64,000 bases of DNA from Bradyrhizobium sp. 4 (GTDB taxonomy: Bacteria > Pseudomonadota > Alphaproteobacteria > Rhizobiales > Xanthobacteraceae). Every line of letters begins with the position of its first letter. Positions within the stretch are counted from its first letter, which is position 1. The stretch spans positions 1,922,001 through 1,986,000 of the forward strand of contig NZ_CP064686.1 in NCBI RefSeq assembly GCF_023100905.1. The letters are read 5' to 3'. The notes beneath the pieces were generated by a model. The model searched no databases. It saw only the letters and a list, made by a program, of their open reading frames with translations, and was not told the DNA's origin. Positions 42,185-51,031 of the stretch are shown piece after piece. The translations under genes were made by a program, and so were the position numbers.

Positions 42185-43693
42185 ATGCGGTTTACCTCCC
42201 TGGTCATCGAGCTCATTCGCGCGCGGCCGCGGCTGATCGTCTGGATCGCCGTGCTGCTCCAGGCCGCGATGTGGCTGTTCGTGGCGCTGGTGTTTTATCG
42301 CAGCCCGCCCGGCAGCCTCGCGACTCTGCTGGCCTTCGGCCGCGAATACCAGGTCGGCACTGATTTGGGCCCGCCCTTGCCGGTCTGGCTCGCCGACATC
42401 GCCTATCGCGCTGCCGGCGGCCACGTGTTCGGCGTCTACGTCCTGGCGGAGCTCTGTGGGGTCGCGACCTTCATCGCGCTCTATCATCTGTCCCGCGCGG
42501 TGGTCGGCGCCCAGCAGGCAGTGCTTGCCGTGCTGCTGACCATGACGCTGCTGGCCTTCTCCTCGCCCGTACTCGACTTCGGCCCGCTGGTGCTGGCGCG
42601 GCCGCTCTGGGCACTGCTGCTGCTGCATTCCTGGCAGATCATCGGACAGCGCCGCGGCAACGCCTGGTTTGCCTGGTCGATCGAGGCGGGCCTCCTGCTG
42701 CTGACGACGCCGGCTGCGATCTTCCTGCTGCTGCTGATCGTCGTCTTCGCGCTCGCAACCGCGGATGGCCGCCGCACGCTACGCGCATTCGACCCGCTGT
42801 TTGCGCTCGTGGTGGTCGCCGTGCTGGCATTGCCCTATGCCGTCTGGCTGATGCGCGCCGAGGCGTTCGTCCTGCCGGCCTTGCCGCAGGTTGCCGAACT
42901 CAATGCCCGCGCGCTGCACGCGGCCTGGCTGCTCGGAGGGCTCCTGCTCGGCGCGGCGGCGATCCCGGCGCTGACCGTGCTCAACACCGGCCTGTTCGTT
43001 CCCAAGAGCGAGGAGGCGCCGATCATCTACCGCCCGCCGGTCGAGCCGCTCGCGCGCAATTTCGTCTGCTTCTTCGCGCTGGCGCCGGCGCTTGGCGCGG
43101 TGCTGATCTCGGGCCTGCTTGGCCTCGACGCCGTCGTGGGCGGCGCCGGCGTCGTGCTGGTGTTGTCGGGGCTCGCCGTGGTCGTGGGGGCCGGCGATCT
43201 CATCGCGATGCGCCGCGCGAGGATGCTGCGGATGGTCTGGGCGGCCGCCGTCATCGCGCCCGCAATCGGCGTCGTACTCGCCGTCCTGCTCCTGCCGTGG
43301 ACCGGTGCCAACGAGATCGCGACGTCGATGCCGGCGCGCGCGATTTCGGACTTCTTCGACGAGAGCTTTGCCCGCCGCACCAATCATCGCCTGCGCGCGG
43401 TCGCCGGCGAGACCCAGCTTGCGAGCTTGATCACGCTGCATTCCGGCCGGCCGCATCTGTTCATCGATGCCCAGCCCTCACGCACGCCCTGGATCAATCA
43501 GGCCAAATTCAGCGAGACCGGCGGCGTCGTGGTCTGGCGTGCCTCCGACACCGCGGGCACCCCGCCGCCGAACATTCTCGCGCGCTTTCCCGGCATCGTG
43601 CCGGAAGTGCCGCGCGCCTTCGAATGGCTGGTGACCGGCCGTCAGCAACTGCTGCGCATCGGCTGGGCCATCGTGCGGCCGAAGGGCACTTAG
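42185..43693 (+). CDS. GT39-like multi-pass membrane protein
   Basis: A 502-residue inner-membrane protein with about ten hydrophobic segments. The region after TM1 (YRSPPGSLATLLAFGREYQVGTDLGPPLPVWLADIAYRAAG in pieces) resembles the first periplasmic loop of ArnT/GT39 glycosyltransferases, including DLGPPLPVWL. It ends with a soluble periplasmic domain of about 120 residues. A polyprenyl-phosphate-sugar transferase role is inferred from topology only. The ATG at 42185 is chosen over a TTG at 42161. Confidence 0.7.
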   Translation: MRFTSLVIELIRARPRLIVWIAVLLQAAMWLFVALVFYRSPPGSLATLLAFGREYQVGTDLGPPLPVWLADIAYRAAGGHVFGVYVLAELCGVATFIALYHLSRAVVGAQQAVLAVLLTMTLLAFSSPVLDFGPLVLARPLWALLLLHSWQIIGQRRGNAWFAWSIEAGLLLLTTPAAIFLLLLIVVFALATADGRRTLRAFDPLFALVVVAVLALPYAVWLMRAEAFVLPALPQVAELNARALHAAWLLGGLLLGAAAIPALTVLNTGLFVPKSEEAPIIYRPPVEPLARNFVCFFALAPALGAVLISGLLGLDAVVGGAGVVLVLSGLAVVVGAGDLIAMRRARMLRMVWAAAVIAPAIGVVLAVLLLPWTGANEIATSMPARAISDFFDESFARRTNHRLRAVAGETQLASLITLHSGRPHLFIDAQPSRTPWINQAKFSETGGVVVWRASDTAGTPPPNILARFPGIVPEVPRAFEWLVTGRQQLLRIGWAIVRPKGT

Positions 43694-43710
43694 TCGCTCG
43701 CTCTTTCCGT

Positions 43711-43798
43711 CGTCATTGCGAGGAGCCCTTGCGACGAAGCAATCCAGGGTCGCTCCGCGGAAAGATTCTGGATCGCTTCGCTGCGCTCGCAATGACGG
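43711..43798. repeat. Intergenic palindromic repeat, family B (copy 1)
   Basis: CGTCATTGCGAGGAGC at the left and GCTCGCAATGACG at the right are complementary, with inner arms GAAGCAATCCAG and CTGGATCGCTTCG. A second copy is at 52946-53024. It lies between the convergent GT39-like and uracil-DNA glycosylase genes. Confidence 0.85.
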
Positions 43799-43817
43799 GG
43801 AGAGGTCGTACGCCTCC

Positions 43818-44627
43818 TCACGCGCCCGCCAGCACCTTCGCGATCGCGCGCAGATCCTGCCAAGCGAGCCGCTTGTACGACGGCGAGCGCAACAGATAGG
43901 CGGGGTGGAAGGTCGGCAGCGCGCGAATGGTGCGCCCGCCCGTCTCGTAATCGAACCAGCGGCCGCGGGTGCGCATGATGCCTTCGCGGGTCGACAGCAG
44001 CGTCTGCGTCGAGGGATTGCCGAGCGTCACCAGCACATCCGGATTCACCAGCTCGATCTGGCGCTGGATGAAGGGCAGGCAGATTTGCGTCTCCTGCGGC
44101 GTCGGCGTGCGGTTGCCGGGCGGGCGCCAGGGAATCACGTTGGCGATGTATGCGGTGGTGCGGTTGAGGCCTATGGCTCCGATCATCAAGTCGAGCAGCT
44201 TGCCGCTGCGCCCGACGAAGGGCAGCCCCTCGATGTCCTCGTCGCGGCCCGGTGCCTCGCCGACGAACATGATGCGCGCCTGCGGATTACCGTCGGCGAA
44301 AACCAACCGTGTCGCCGTGTGCTTCAGCGCGCAGCCGTCAAAGCTTTGCATCAACTCGCGCAGCGCCTCCAAGGTCGGCGCGGTGCGTGCGGCCTCGCGC
44401 GCCGAGGCGATCGCGATGTCGGGCGCGGGGGCCGCCTCGCCGCGCAACACTGCCGGCGCGGCGGCCGGCCGTGGGGCCTCGACCGGAGGTGGCGCGCGCG
44501 GGGCCGGAGGTGGAACATCCAATTCCGCCAAGCGGTCGATCGGTTCCTCCGCGAGCGTGCAATCGACTCCGGCCTCCAGATAGAAGGCGAGAAGCTCTCG
44601 GACCGTGGGTGCGGGTTCTGGGATCAT
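43818..44627 (-). CDS. Uracil-DNA glycosylase family protein (family 4-like)
   Basis: Removes uracil from DNA, or is related to enzymes that do. The 269-residue protein has the family 4 motif A GEAPGRDEDIEGLPFVG, then VIPWRPPGNRTP and VLVTLGNPSTQTLL, and motif C HPAYLLRSP. The N-terminal 75 residues are Pro/Ala-rich and likely disordered. Only three Cys are present (C23, C99, C183), so the canonical four-Cys [4Fe-4S] site of family 4 is incomplete. The ATG at 44627 is used. Confidence 0.88.
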   Translation of the reverse strand: MIPEPAPTVRELLAFYLEAGVDCTLAEEPIDRLAELDVPPPAPRAPPPVEAPRPAAAPAVLRGEAAPAPDIAIASAREAARTAPTLEALRELMQSFDGCALKHTATRLVFADGNPQARIMFVGEAPGRDEDIEGLPFVGRSGKLLDLMIGAIGLNRTTAYIANVIPWRPPGNRTPTPQETQICLPFIQRQIELVNPDVLVTLGNPSTQTLLSTREGIMRTRGRWFDYETGGRTIRALPTFHPAYLLRSPSYKRLAWQDLRAIAKVLAGA

Positions 44628-44762
44628 CGGAAAGTCTGACTATTAGTCCAGTTTGGGGCGCCTTGCACCCCGGCGAAACGCATTTCCGAGGTTGTCCTAC
44701 CCGGAAAAATCGGAAACAAGAGGGCGCAATCGACCAAGGACCGTCTCAAGGGCTGAGATCAG

Positions 44763-46424
44763 ATGAGCACCGAAGAACTTCCCCCGCGCGAATCCATGGA
44801 ATTCGACGTCGTCATCGTCGGCGCAGGCCCCTCGGGCCTGGCTGCGGCGATCCGGCTGAAGCAGATCAATGCCGATCTCAACGTCGTCGTCGTGGAGAAG
44901 GGCTCCGAGGTCGGTGCGCATATTCTCTCCGGCGCCGTGATCGACCCGGCCGGGCTCGACAAGCTGATGCCGGACTGGCGCGAAGATTCCGATTGTCCTC
45001 TGAAGACCCAGGTGAAGGACGACCGCTTCTACTGGATGACGGGCGGCGGCGCGATTAGGCTGCCTAACTTCATCATGCCGCCGCTGATGGACAATCATCA
45101 CTGCTATATCGGCTCGCTTGGCAATGTCTGCCGCTGGCTGGCACGCAAAGCGGAAGCGCTTGGCGTCGAGATTTATCCGGGCTTTGCCGCGGCCGAGGTG
45201 CTCTATGACGAGCAGGGCGCGGTGAAGGGCATTGCCACCGGCGACATGGGCATCGGCCGGGACGGCAAGCCGAAGGACTCCTTTACCCGTGGCATGGAAT
45301 TGCTCGGCAAGTACACGCTGTTCGCGGAAGGCGCGCGCGGCAGCCTGACCAAACAGCTCATCGCGAAGTTCGCGCTGGATACCAAGAGCGAGCCGGCGAA
45401 ATTCGGCATCGGGCTCAAGGAAGTCTGGCAGATCGATCCCGCCAAGCACCAGAAGGGCATGATCCAGCATTCGTTCGGCTGGCCGCTCGATCTGAAGACC
45501 GGCGGTGGCTCGTTCCTCTATCACTACGACGACAACCTCGTTGCCGTCGGCTTCGTCGTGCATCTCAACTACGACGACCCGTATCTGTCACCGTTCGACG
45601 AGTTCCAGCGTTTCAAGACCCATCCGTCAATCCGCTCCACCTTTGAAGGTGCCAAGCGGCTCGCCTATGGCGCGCGCGCCATCACCGAGGGCGGCTATCA
45701 GTCGGTCCCGAAACTCAGCTTTCCCGGCGGCGCCCTGATCGGCTGCGCGGCCGGCTTCGTCAACGTTCCCCGGATCAAGGGCGTGCACAACGCGATGGGC
45801 ACGGGCATGCTCGCCGCCGAGCACGTTGCGTCCGCCATTGCCGCCGATCGCGCCAATGACGAGATCGTCGACTACGAGAACGCCTGGCGCTCCTCCTCGG
45901 TCGGCAAGGATTTGTTCCTGGTCCGCAACGTCAAGCCGTTGTGGTCGAAGTTCGGCACGGTGCTCGGCGTTGCGCTCGGTGGCTTCGACATGTGGTGCAA
46001 CACGCTGTTCGGCGGCTCGCTGTTCGGCACCCAGTCGCACGCGAAGCCCGATCGCGCGACGCTCGATCCGGCCAAGACCCACGCGCCGAGAACCTACCCG
46101 AAGCCGGACGGCAAGATTTCCTTCGACAAGCTCTCGTCGGTGTTCCTGTCCAATACCAATCATGAGGAGGACCAGCCGGTCCATCTCAAGGTCACGGACA
46201 TGAACCTCCAGAAGACCTCCGAGCATGACGTGTTTGCAGGTCCGTCGAATCGCTATTGCCCGGCCGGCGTCTATGAGTGGATCGAGGAAGGTTCGGGTCC
46301 GCGCTTCCAGATCAACGCCCAGAACTGCGTCCACTGCAAAACCTGCGACGTGAAGGACCCCAACGGCAACATCACCTGGGTTCCCCCGGAGGGCGGCGGC
46401 GGTCCAAACTACGAGGCGATGTAG
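44763..46424 (+). CDS. Electron transfer flavoprotein-ubiquinone oxidoreductase
   Basis: ETF-QO passes electrons from acyl-CoA and other dehydrogenases, through ETF, into the ubiquinone pool at the inner membrane. The 553 residues contain the FAD Rossmann motif VIVGAGPSGLAAAIRL near the N-terminus, a membrane-associated ubiquinone-binding middle, and the C-terminal [4Fe-4S] cluster ligands C...CVHCKTCDVKDP. Length and cluster motif match the mitochondrial and bacterial enzyme. The ATG at 44763 is preceded by a purine-rich AAGGGCTGAGA. The etfAB genes are not in this window. Confidence 0.96.
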   Translation: MSTEELPPRESMEFDVVIVGAGPSGLAAAIRLKQINADLNVVVVEKGSEVGAHILSGAVIDPAGLDKLMPDWREDSDCPLKTQVKDDRFYWMTGGGAIRLPNFIMPPLMDNHHCYIGSLGNVCRWLARKAEALGVEIYPGFAAAEVLYDEQGAVKGIATGDMGIGRDGKPKDSFTRGMELLGKYTLFAEGARGSLTKQLIAKFALDTKSEPAKFGIGLKEVWQIDPAKHQKGMIQHSFGWPLDLKTGGGSFLYHYDDNLVAVGFVVHLNYDDPYLSPFDEFQRFKTHPSIRSTFEGAKRLAYGARAITEGGYQSVPKLSFPGGALIGCAAGFVNVPRIKGVHNAMGTGMLAAEHVASAIAADRANDEIVDYENAWRSSSVGKDLFLVRNVKPLWSKFGTVLGVALGGFDMWCNTLFGGSLFGTQSHAKPDRATLDPAKTHAPRTYPKPDGKISFDKLSSVFLSNTNHEEDQPVHLKVTDMNLQKTSEHDVFAGPSNRYCPAGVYEWIEEGSGPRFQINAQNCVHCKTCDVKDPNGNITWVPPEGGGGPNYEAM

Positions 46425-46759
46425 GCGGGGTCAGCAAGCCGCAATCCAGGTTACCAAGGCCCAAGGCGACCAATATTGCGTGACCTTGGCCCTGCGACGC
46501 ACGTTCGCGTGAGAACCCGGCCGCGGCCGCGGTCCGTGGTCACGATAAGGCCATACTGGCGGCGTCTTGGGGCGCTCTTGACCGGTCACTTGGCCGATTT
46601 GGGGCGTGCGGAGGGGATCGTCCGGCCCGAATCCTTGCGGTGAAGCGCCAAAAGCGGCATTGTTCGCCCGACGGTTCCGGGTCCCCATGCCACCGGCCGC
46701 GTTCGCATGCGATACGGCCTTCTTCAGACCCAGGCACTACCAACTCAAGGCGAGCCCTG
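46425..46759. other. Intergenic region upstream of the TPR protein
   Basis: About 335 bases with no supported gene. An imperfect hairpin, CCAAGG near 46458-46476 against CCTTGG near 46482-46487, may terminate ETF-QO transcription, though it lacks a T run. The TPR protein's promoter should lie in the second half. Confidence 0.4.
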
Positions 46760-48562
46760 ATGTTTTCAAATCGTTTCAACCGCTGGACTGTTGCCGCCAT
46801 CGCCCTCATGGGCACAGCGATCGCGACGGTCCCCGGCAGGGTCCTGGCGCAGACGCCGGATCATCCGTCCGACACGGCGGCGCAGTTTCCGACCCGAAAC
46901 GATCTGAAGGCGCTGACCACTTCCGGCAGCTATCTCGCCGCCCGCCACGCCAGCGTCGAGCGCGATGCGGCCTCCGCCGCCGCGTTCTATCGCTCGGCCC
47001 TGCGCACCGATCCCAAGAACAACGAGCTGCTCGACCGCGCCTTCATCTCCTCGGTTGCCGACGGTGACATCGACGAGGCCGTCAAGCTCGCCGAGCGCAT
47101 CCTGACCATCGACAAGACCAACCGCGTTGCGCGCCTCGTCGTCGGGGTGCACGATCTCAAGTTCAAGAAGTACGCGACGGCGCAGACCAACATCAACCAG
47201 TCGATCCGCGGTCCGATCACCGATCTTGTCGCCACGTTGCTGTCGGGCTGGGCCGCCTATGGTGCGGGCGATGCCAAGGGCGGTGTCGCCACCATCGACA
47301 AGCTGGCCGGTCCGGAATGGTATCCGCTGTTCAAGGATCTCCATGCCGGCATGATCCTCGAGCTCGCCGGCAAGGAGAAGGACGCTGGCACTCGGTTCGA
47401 GCGTGCCTACAAGCTCGACGATTCCATGTTGCGTGTCACCGAGGCCTATGCGCGCTGGCTGTCGCGTAACAAGGACTCGGCCGCCGCGACCACGGTCTAC
47501 CAGGCTTTCGACAAGAAGCTCGCCCGCCATCCGCTGATCGTGGAAGGATTGCGCGACACCAAGGCCGGCAAGAAGATGCCGCCGCTGGTCGATAGCGCGC
47601 AAGCCGGCGCCGCCGAAGCGCTCTACGGCATCGGCGCCACACTGACCCGCCGCGGCGGCGAGGATCTGGCGCTGGTCTATCTCCAGCTCTCACTCTACCT
47701 CCAGCCCACCCATCCCCTGGCGCTGCTCTCGCTCGCCGATCTCTATGAATCGGTGAAGCGGCCGCAGATGGCGATCAAGGTCTACGAGCGCGTGCCGGCG
47801 TCCTCGCCGCTCAAGCGCAACGCCCAGATTCAGCTCGCCATCGATCTGGATTCCGCCGACCGCACCGACGAGGCGATCAAGATCCTCAAGGGCGTCACCA
47901 CTGAGGATTCCAAGGATCTCGAAGCCATCATGGCGCTCGGCAACATCGAGCGCGGCCGCAAGAAGTTTGGCGAATGCGGCGCGACCTATTCGCAAGGCGT
48001 CGACGTGCTGCCGGCCGGCAACGACAAGGCCAACAGCGTCTGGTATTATTATCGCGGCATCTGCGAGGAGCGCTCCAAGCAGTGGGGCAAGGCCGAAGCC
48101 GACATGAAGAAGGCGCTCGAGCTGCAGCCCGACCAGCCCCACGTCCTCAACTATCTCGGCTATTCCTGGATCGACCAGGGCATCAATCTCGACGAAGGCA
48201 TGAAGATGATCAAGCGGGCGGTCGAGCAGCGCCCGGATGACGGCTACATCGTCGACTCCCTTGGCTGGGCCTATTACCGCATCGGCAATTACGAGGACGC
48301 GGTGAAGAACCTCGAGCGCGCCATCGACCTCAAGCCCGAGGATCCCACCATCAACGATCACCTCGGCGACGCCTATTGGCGTGTCGGCCGCACGCTGGAA
48401 GCCAAGTTCCAGTGGGCGCACGCCCGCGATCTCAAGCCCGAAGCGGATGAGCTTCCGAAGATCGAGGCCAAGATTGCAAACGGAATGACCGACGACAATT
48501 CGAACTCCTCGGCTGCGCAGGCGGAGAAGGAGAAGAAGAAGGACGACGGCAAGGGCGGCTGA
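46760..48562 (+). CDS. Exported tetratricopeptide-repeat protein
   Basis: A 600-residue periplasmic TPR-rich protein. A signal peptide of about 30 residues (RWTVAAIALMGTAIATVPG, then VLAQ) is followed by repeated 34-residue helix pairs through most of the length, clearest at the C-terminal end: NYLGYSWIDQGINLDEGMKM, then VDSLGWAYYRIGNYEDAV and DHLGDAYWRVGRTLEAKFQW. The tail EKEKKKDDGKGG is charged. It likely scaffolds a cell-envelope complex; no partner is identifiable. The ATG at 46760 is the first with a good signal peptide; a longer frame from 46640 has no export signal. Confidence 0.85.
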   Translation: MFSNRFNRWTVAAIALMGTAIATVPGRVLAQTPDHPSDTAAQFPTRNDLKALTTSGSYLAARHASVERDAASAAAFYRSALRTDPKNNELLDRAFISSVADGDIDEAVKLAERILTIDKTNRVARLVVGVHDLKFKKYATAQTNINQSIRGPITDLVATLLSGWAAYGAGDAKGGVATIDKLAGPEWYPLFKDLHAGMILELAGKEKDAGTRFERAYKLDDSMLRVTEAYARWLSRNKDSAAATTVYQAFDKKLARHPLIVEGLRDTKAGKKMPPLVDSAQAGAAEALYGIGATLTRRGGEDLALVYLQLSLYLQPTHPLALLSLADLYESVKRPQMAIKVYERVPASSPLKRNAQIQLAIDLDSADRTDEAIKILKGVTTEDSKDLEAIMALGNIERGRKKFGECGATYSQGVDVLPAGNDKANSVWYYYRGICEERSKQWGKAEADMKKALELQPDQPHVLNYLGYSWIDQGINLDEGMKMIKRAVEQRPDDGYIVDSLGWAYYRIGNYEDAVKNLERAIDLKPEDPTINDHLGDAYWRVGRTLEAKFQWAHARDLKPEADELPKIEAKIANGMTDDNSNSSAAQAEKEKKKDDGKGG

Positions 48563-48590
48563 GCGAGTTGAAGTTGGGGGCGTGTCGTCT

Positions 48591-49475
48591 ATGCCGGCGT
48601 TGATTGAAGAAGGGCGCGCGAAGGTCAATCTGAGCCTTCGCGTGGTCGGCCGTCGTGCCGACGGCTATCATGATCTCGAAAGCGTGGTCGCTTTTGCCGA
48701 CTGCGCCGACCGGCTCACGCTGGAGCCCGGCGGCGAGCTGAAGCTCACCACGACGGGGCCGCTCGCGGCGGCCTGCGGCGATATGGCCGACAATCTCGTG
48801 TTCAAGGCGGCCAAGCTCCTGGCCGAAGCCGTCCCGAACCTGAAGCTGGGCGCCTTCGCGCTCGACAAGGTGCTCCCGGTCGCCGCCGGCATCGGCGGCG
48901 GCTCGGCCGACGCCGCGGCGGCGCTGCGGTTGCTGGCGCGTCTCAACGATCTGTCGCTCGACGACGCCCGCCTCCAGAAGGTTGCGCTTGCGACCGGTGC
49001 CGACGTGCCGGTGTGTCTGTTCTCGCGCGCCTGTGACATGACCGGTGTCGGCGAACAGCTGCTGCCGCTGGCGTTGCCGAGCATGCCCTGCGTGATGGTC
49101 AATCCGCGCGTGCCGGTCGCGACCAAGGATGTGTTTCAGGCGCTGGGCCTGCGCAACGGCGAACTCCTGGTCGGCGCCACGTCCGTCTTCGACGGTCCGG
49201 CCTGGCCGGGCGAGGGCGCCTCCATTGCCGATTGGGTCGACACGCTCGAGACCGTCGCCAACGATCTCGAAGCCCCCGCGATGCGCATCGAGCCTGTCAT
49301 CGGCGACGTGCTGGAAGCCTTGCGTGGCTCCGCCGGCGTCAAGCTCGCCCGCATGTCCGGCTCGGGTGCGACGTGTTTTGCGATCTATGGCGTATTTGCC
49401 GAGGCGCATGCCGCCGCCGAGAAGATCCGCAGGGATCATTCGGGTTGGTGGGTGCACGCGGGGACGCTGAGCTAG
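48591..49475 (+). CDS. ispE: 4-diphosphocytidyl-2-C-methyl-D-erythritol kinase
   Basis: A GHMP kinase that phosphorylates CDP-methylerythritol in the MEP route to isoprenoid precursors. The ATP-binding glycine loop is PVAAGIGGGSADAAAALRLL, and RAKVNLSLRVVGRRADGYHDL is the N-terminal family block. RMSGSGATCFAIY is the third GHMP motif. The 294-residue length is normal. The ATG at 48591 is chosen over a GTG at 48582. It is 28 nt after the TPR gene and ends overlapping, tail to tail, with the alpha/beta hydrolase gene. Confidence 0.95.
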   Translation: MPALIEEGRAKVNLSLRVVGRRADGYHDLESVVAFADCADRLTLEPGGELKLTTTGPLAAACGDMADNLVFKAAKLLAEAVPNLKLGAFALDKVLPVAAGIGGGSADAAAALRLLARLNDLSLDDARLQKVALATGADVPVCLFSRACDMTGVGEQLLPLALPSMPCVMVNPRVPVATKDVFQALGLRNGELLVGATSVFDGPAWPGEGASIADWVDTLETVANDLEAPAMRIEPVIGDVLEALRGSAGVKLARMSGSGATCFAIYGVFAEAHAAAEKIRRDHSGWWVHAGTLS

Positions 49476-50347
49476 GTCAGCCCGAGAAACCGCCGGATCT
49501 CGCCCAACACCTCTTGCGGCTTGTCATGTTGCAGCCAGTGTCCGGCGCCGGCGATGGTCTCGACACGCGCCTGCGGAAAGTAGCGCTCCAGGCCCGCGGC
49601 CCTCGCGCCAGCCAGAAAGCTTTCGCCGGCATTCAAGAGCAGCGTCGGACAGGTGATGCGCGACCACAGCGCGATGTGATCGTCCGGCCAGAGCCGGTGC
49701 GGCGCAGAGGCGCGCTGGTAGGGATCGAACTTCCAGCTATAGGTGCCGTCCTCGTTCTGCCGCGCGCCGTGGGTGGCGAGATGCAGCGCAAGGTCGCGGG
49801 ACAGCCGCTTGTTGTGAAGGACCATCTGCGCCGCGGCGTCTTCGAGGGTCGAATAGCGGCGCGGTGCGCGGTCGTGCAGCTTGTCGAGCTGACCGACCCA
49901 TTTGCCGATCCGCTCATGTACCGGCGGCTTTGGTGTATCCGGCAACATCGTCACGCCGTCGAGCACGACCAGCTTCGAGACCTGTTCGGGGAATGCCCCT
50001 GTAAAGATCAGGCTGACCATGCCGCCCATGGAATGGCCGATGAGAGTGACTTGAGGGGCCGCGACGGCACGGACGAGCTGGGCGAGATCGTACACATACT
50101 CCGTCAGCGCGTAGCTGCCGCCTTTGGTCCAGTCGGAATCGCCGTGCCCGCGCAGGTCGGGTGCGAGCACGTGAAAATGCGGCTGCAGCGACCGGGCGAT
50201 GACGTCCCAGCTCCGGCAGTGAGCGCGCCCGCCATGGACCAGGATGGCGACGGGCGCGCCATCGTTGCCCCAGTCGGCATAGTGCAGCCGCAGGCCGTGA
50301 GACTCGTAGATGCGGCTTTGCGGGGCGAGCATGGTGGCGCTATCCAT
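49472..50347 (-). CDS. Alpha/beta hydrolase
   Basis: A 291-residue soluble alpha/beta-hydrolase. The nucleophile Ser lies in GHSMGGMVSLIF, the oxyanion region is VHGGRAHCRSWD, and the late His is in GAGHWLQHDKP. The substrate is unknown. Its stop overlaps that of ispE (CTAG, two convergent stop codons), and its start overlaps the 3' end of the LysE gene by 8 nt, so these two minus-strand genes are probably translated together. Confidence 0.9.
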   Translation of the reverse strand: MDSATMLAPQSRIYESHGLRLHYADWGNDGAPVAILVHGGRAHCRSWDVIARSLQPHFHVLAPDLRGHGDSDWTKGGSYALTEYVYDLAQLVRAVAAPQVTLIGHSMGGMVSLIFTGAFPEQVSKLVVLDGVTMLPDTPKPPVHERIGKWVGQLDKLHDRAPRRYSTLEDAAAQMVLHNKRLSRDLALHLATHGARQNEDGTYSWKFDPYQRASAPHRLWPDDHIALWSRITCPTLLLNAGESFLAGARAAGLERYFPQARVETIAGAGHWLQHDKPQEVLGEIRRFLGLT

Positions 50348-50972
50348 TCACCGGCCGCCGCGCCAGTGCCAGCGACAGGCCGAGCCCTGCGATGAAGACG
50401 CCGGAACCTTGGGTGAGACGCCGCATCAGCTGCAGCCTTCCGATCAACTGCGTGCGTGTCGCGGAGGCCATCAGCACCACCACGATGTCGGCGAGCGTGT
50501 TCAGCGTCACCGAAATCGCACCCAGCATGATGAATTGCAGCGTCGGGTTCGATCCCGCCGGGTCGAGGAACTGCGGAATGAAGGCGAGGAAGAAGGCGGC
50601 GGTCTTCGGGTTCAGCGCCTCGACCAGCACGCCGTCGCGAAAGGCTTGCTTGTCGCCGACGGGCTTGCTGTCGAATGACAGCGCGCGGCTGGCGCCGCGA
50701 AAAGTCCTGATGCCGAGCCAGACCAGATAGAGTGCGCCGACGAATTTCACGGCGGCAAACAGCTCGGCGCTGGCTAGGATGATCGCGGAGATGCCGAGGC
50801 TGCCTGCGACCACATGAACCAGCCCGCCGAGCGCGGTGCCTGCGGTCGATGCAAAACCGCTGGCGCGCCCTTCCGAAAGGGTCCGTGCCGCCACGTAGAA
50901 AATGCCGGGGCCGGGAACGGCGGCGATGAGACAAGCGGCGGCCAGGAACAGCCAGAAATTCGTATTGATCAT
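50340..50972 (-). CDS. LysE-family amino-acid exporter
   Basis: A 210-residue inner-membrane exporter with the six-helix LysE topology. PGPGIFYVAARTLSEG is the family loop after TM1, and KTAAFFLAFIPQFLDP marks the later helices. Substrates are usually amino acids or homoserine lactones; the one here is unknown. It is co-directional and overlapping with the alpha/beta hydrolase gene, so a hydrolyse-and-export pair is possible but inferred. Confidence 0.92.
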   Translation of the reverse strand: MINTNFWLFLAAACLIAAVPGPGIFYVAARTLSEGRASGFASTAGTALGGLVHVVAGSLGISAIILASAELFAAVKFVGALYLVWLGIRTFRGASRALSFDSKPVGDKQAFRDGVLVEALNPKTAAFFLAFIPQFLDPAGSNPTLQFIMLGAISVTLNTLADIVVVLMASATRTQLIGRLQLMRRLTQGSGVFIAGLGLSLALARRPVNG

Positions 50973-51031
50973 CCTGCTTTGGTAGCGATGCTTGCCGCGA
51001 TTGCAAGGCCCGTCGTTGCAAGGCCCGTCGT

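Noticed and set aside
46458..46487. Terminator after ETF-QO
   Set aside because: The arms are short and no T run follows; mentioned only as a possibility.
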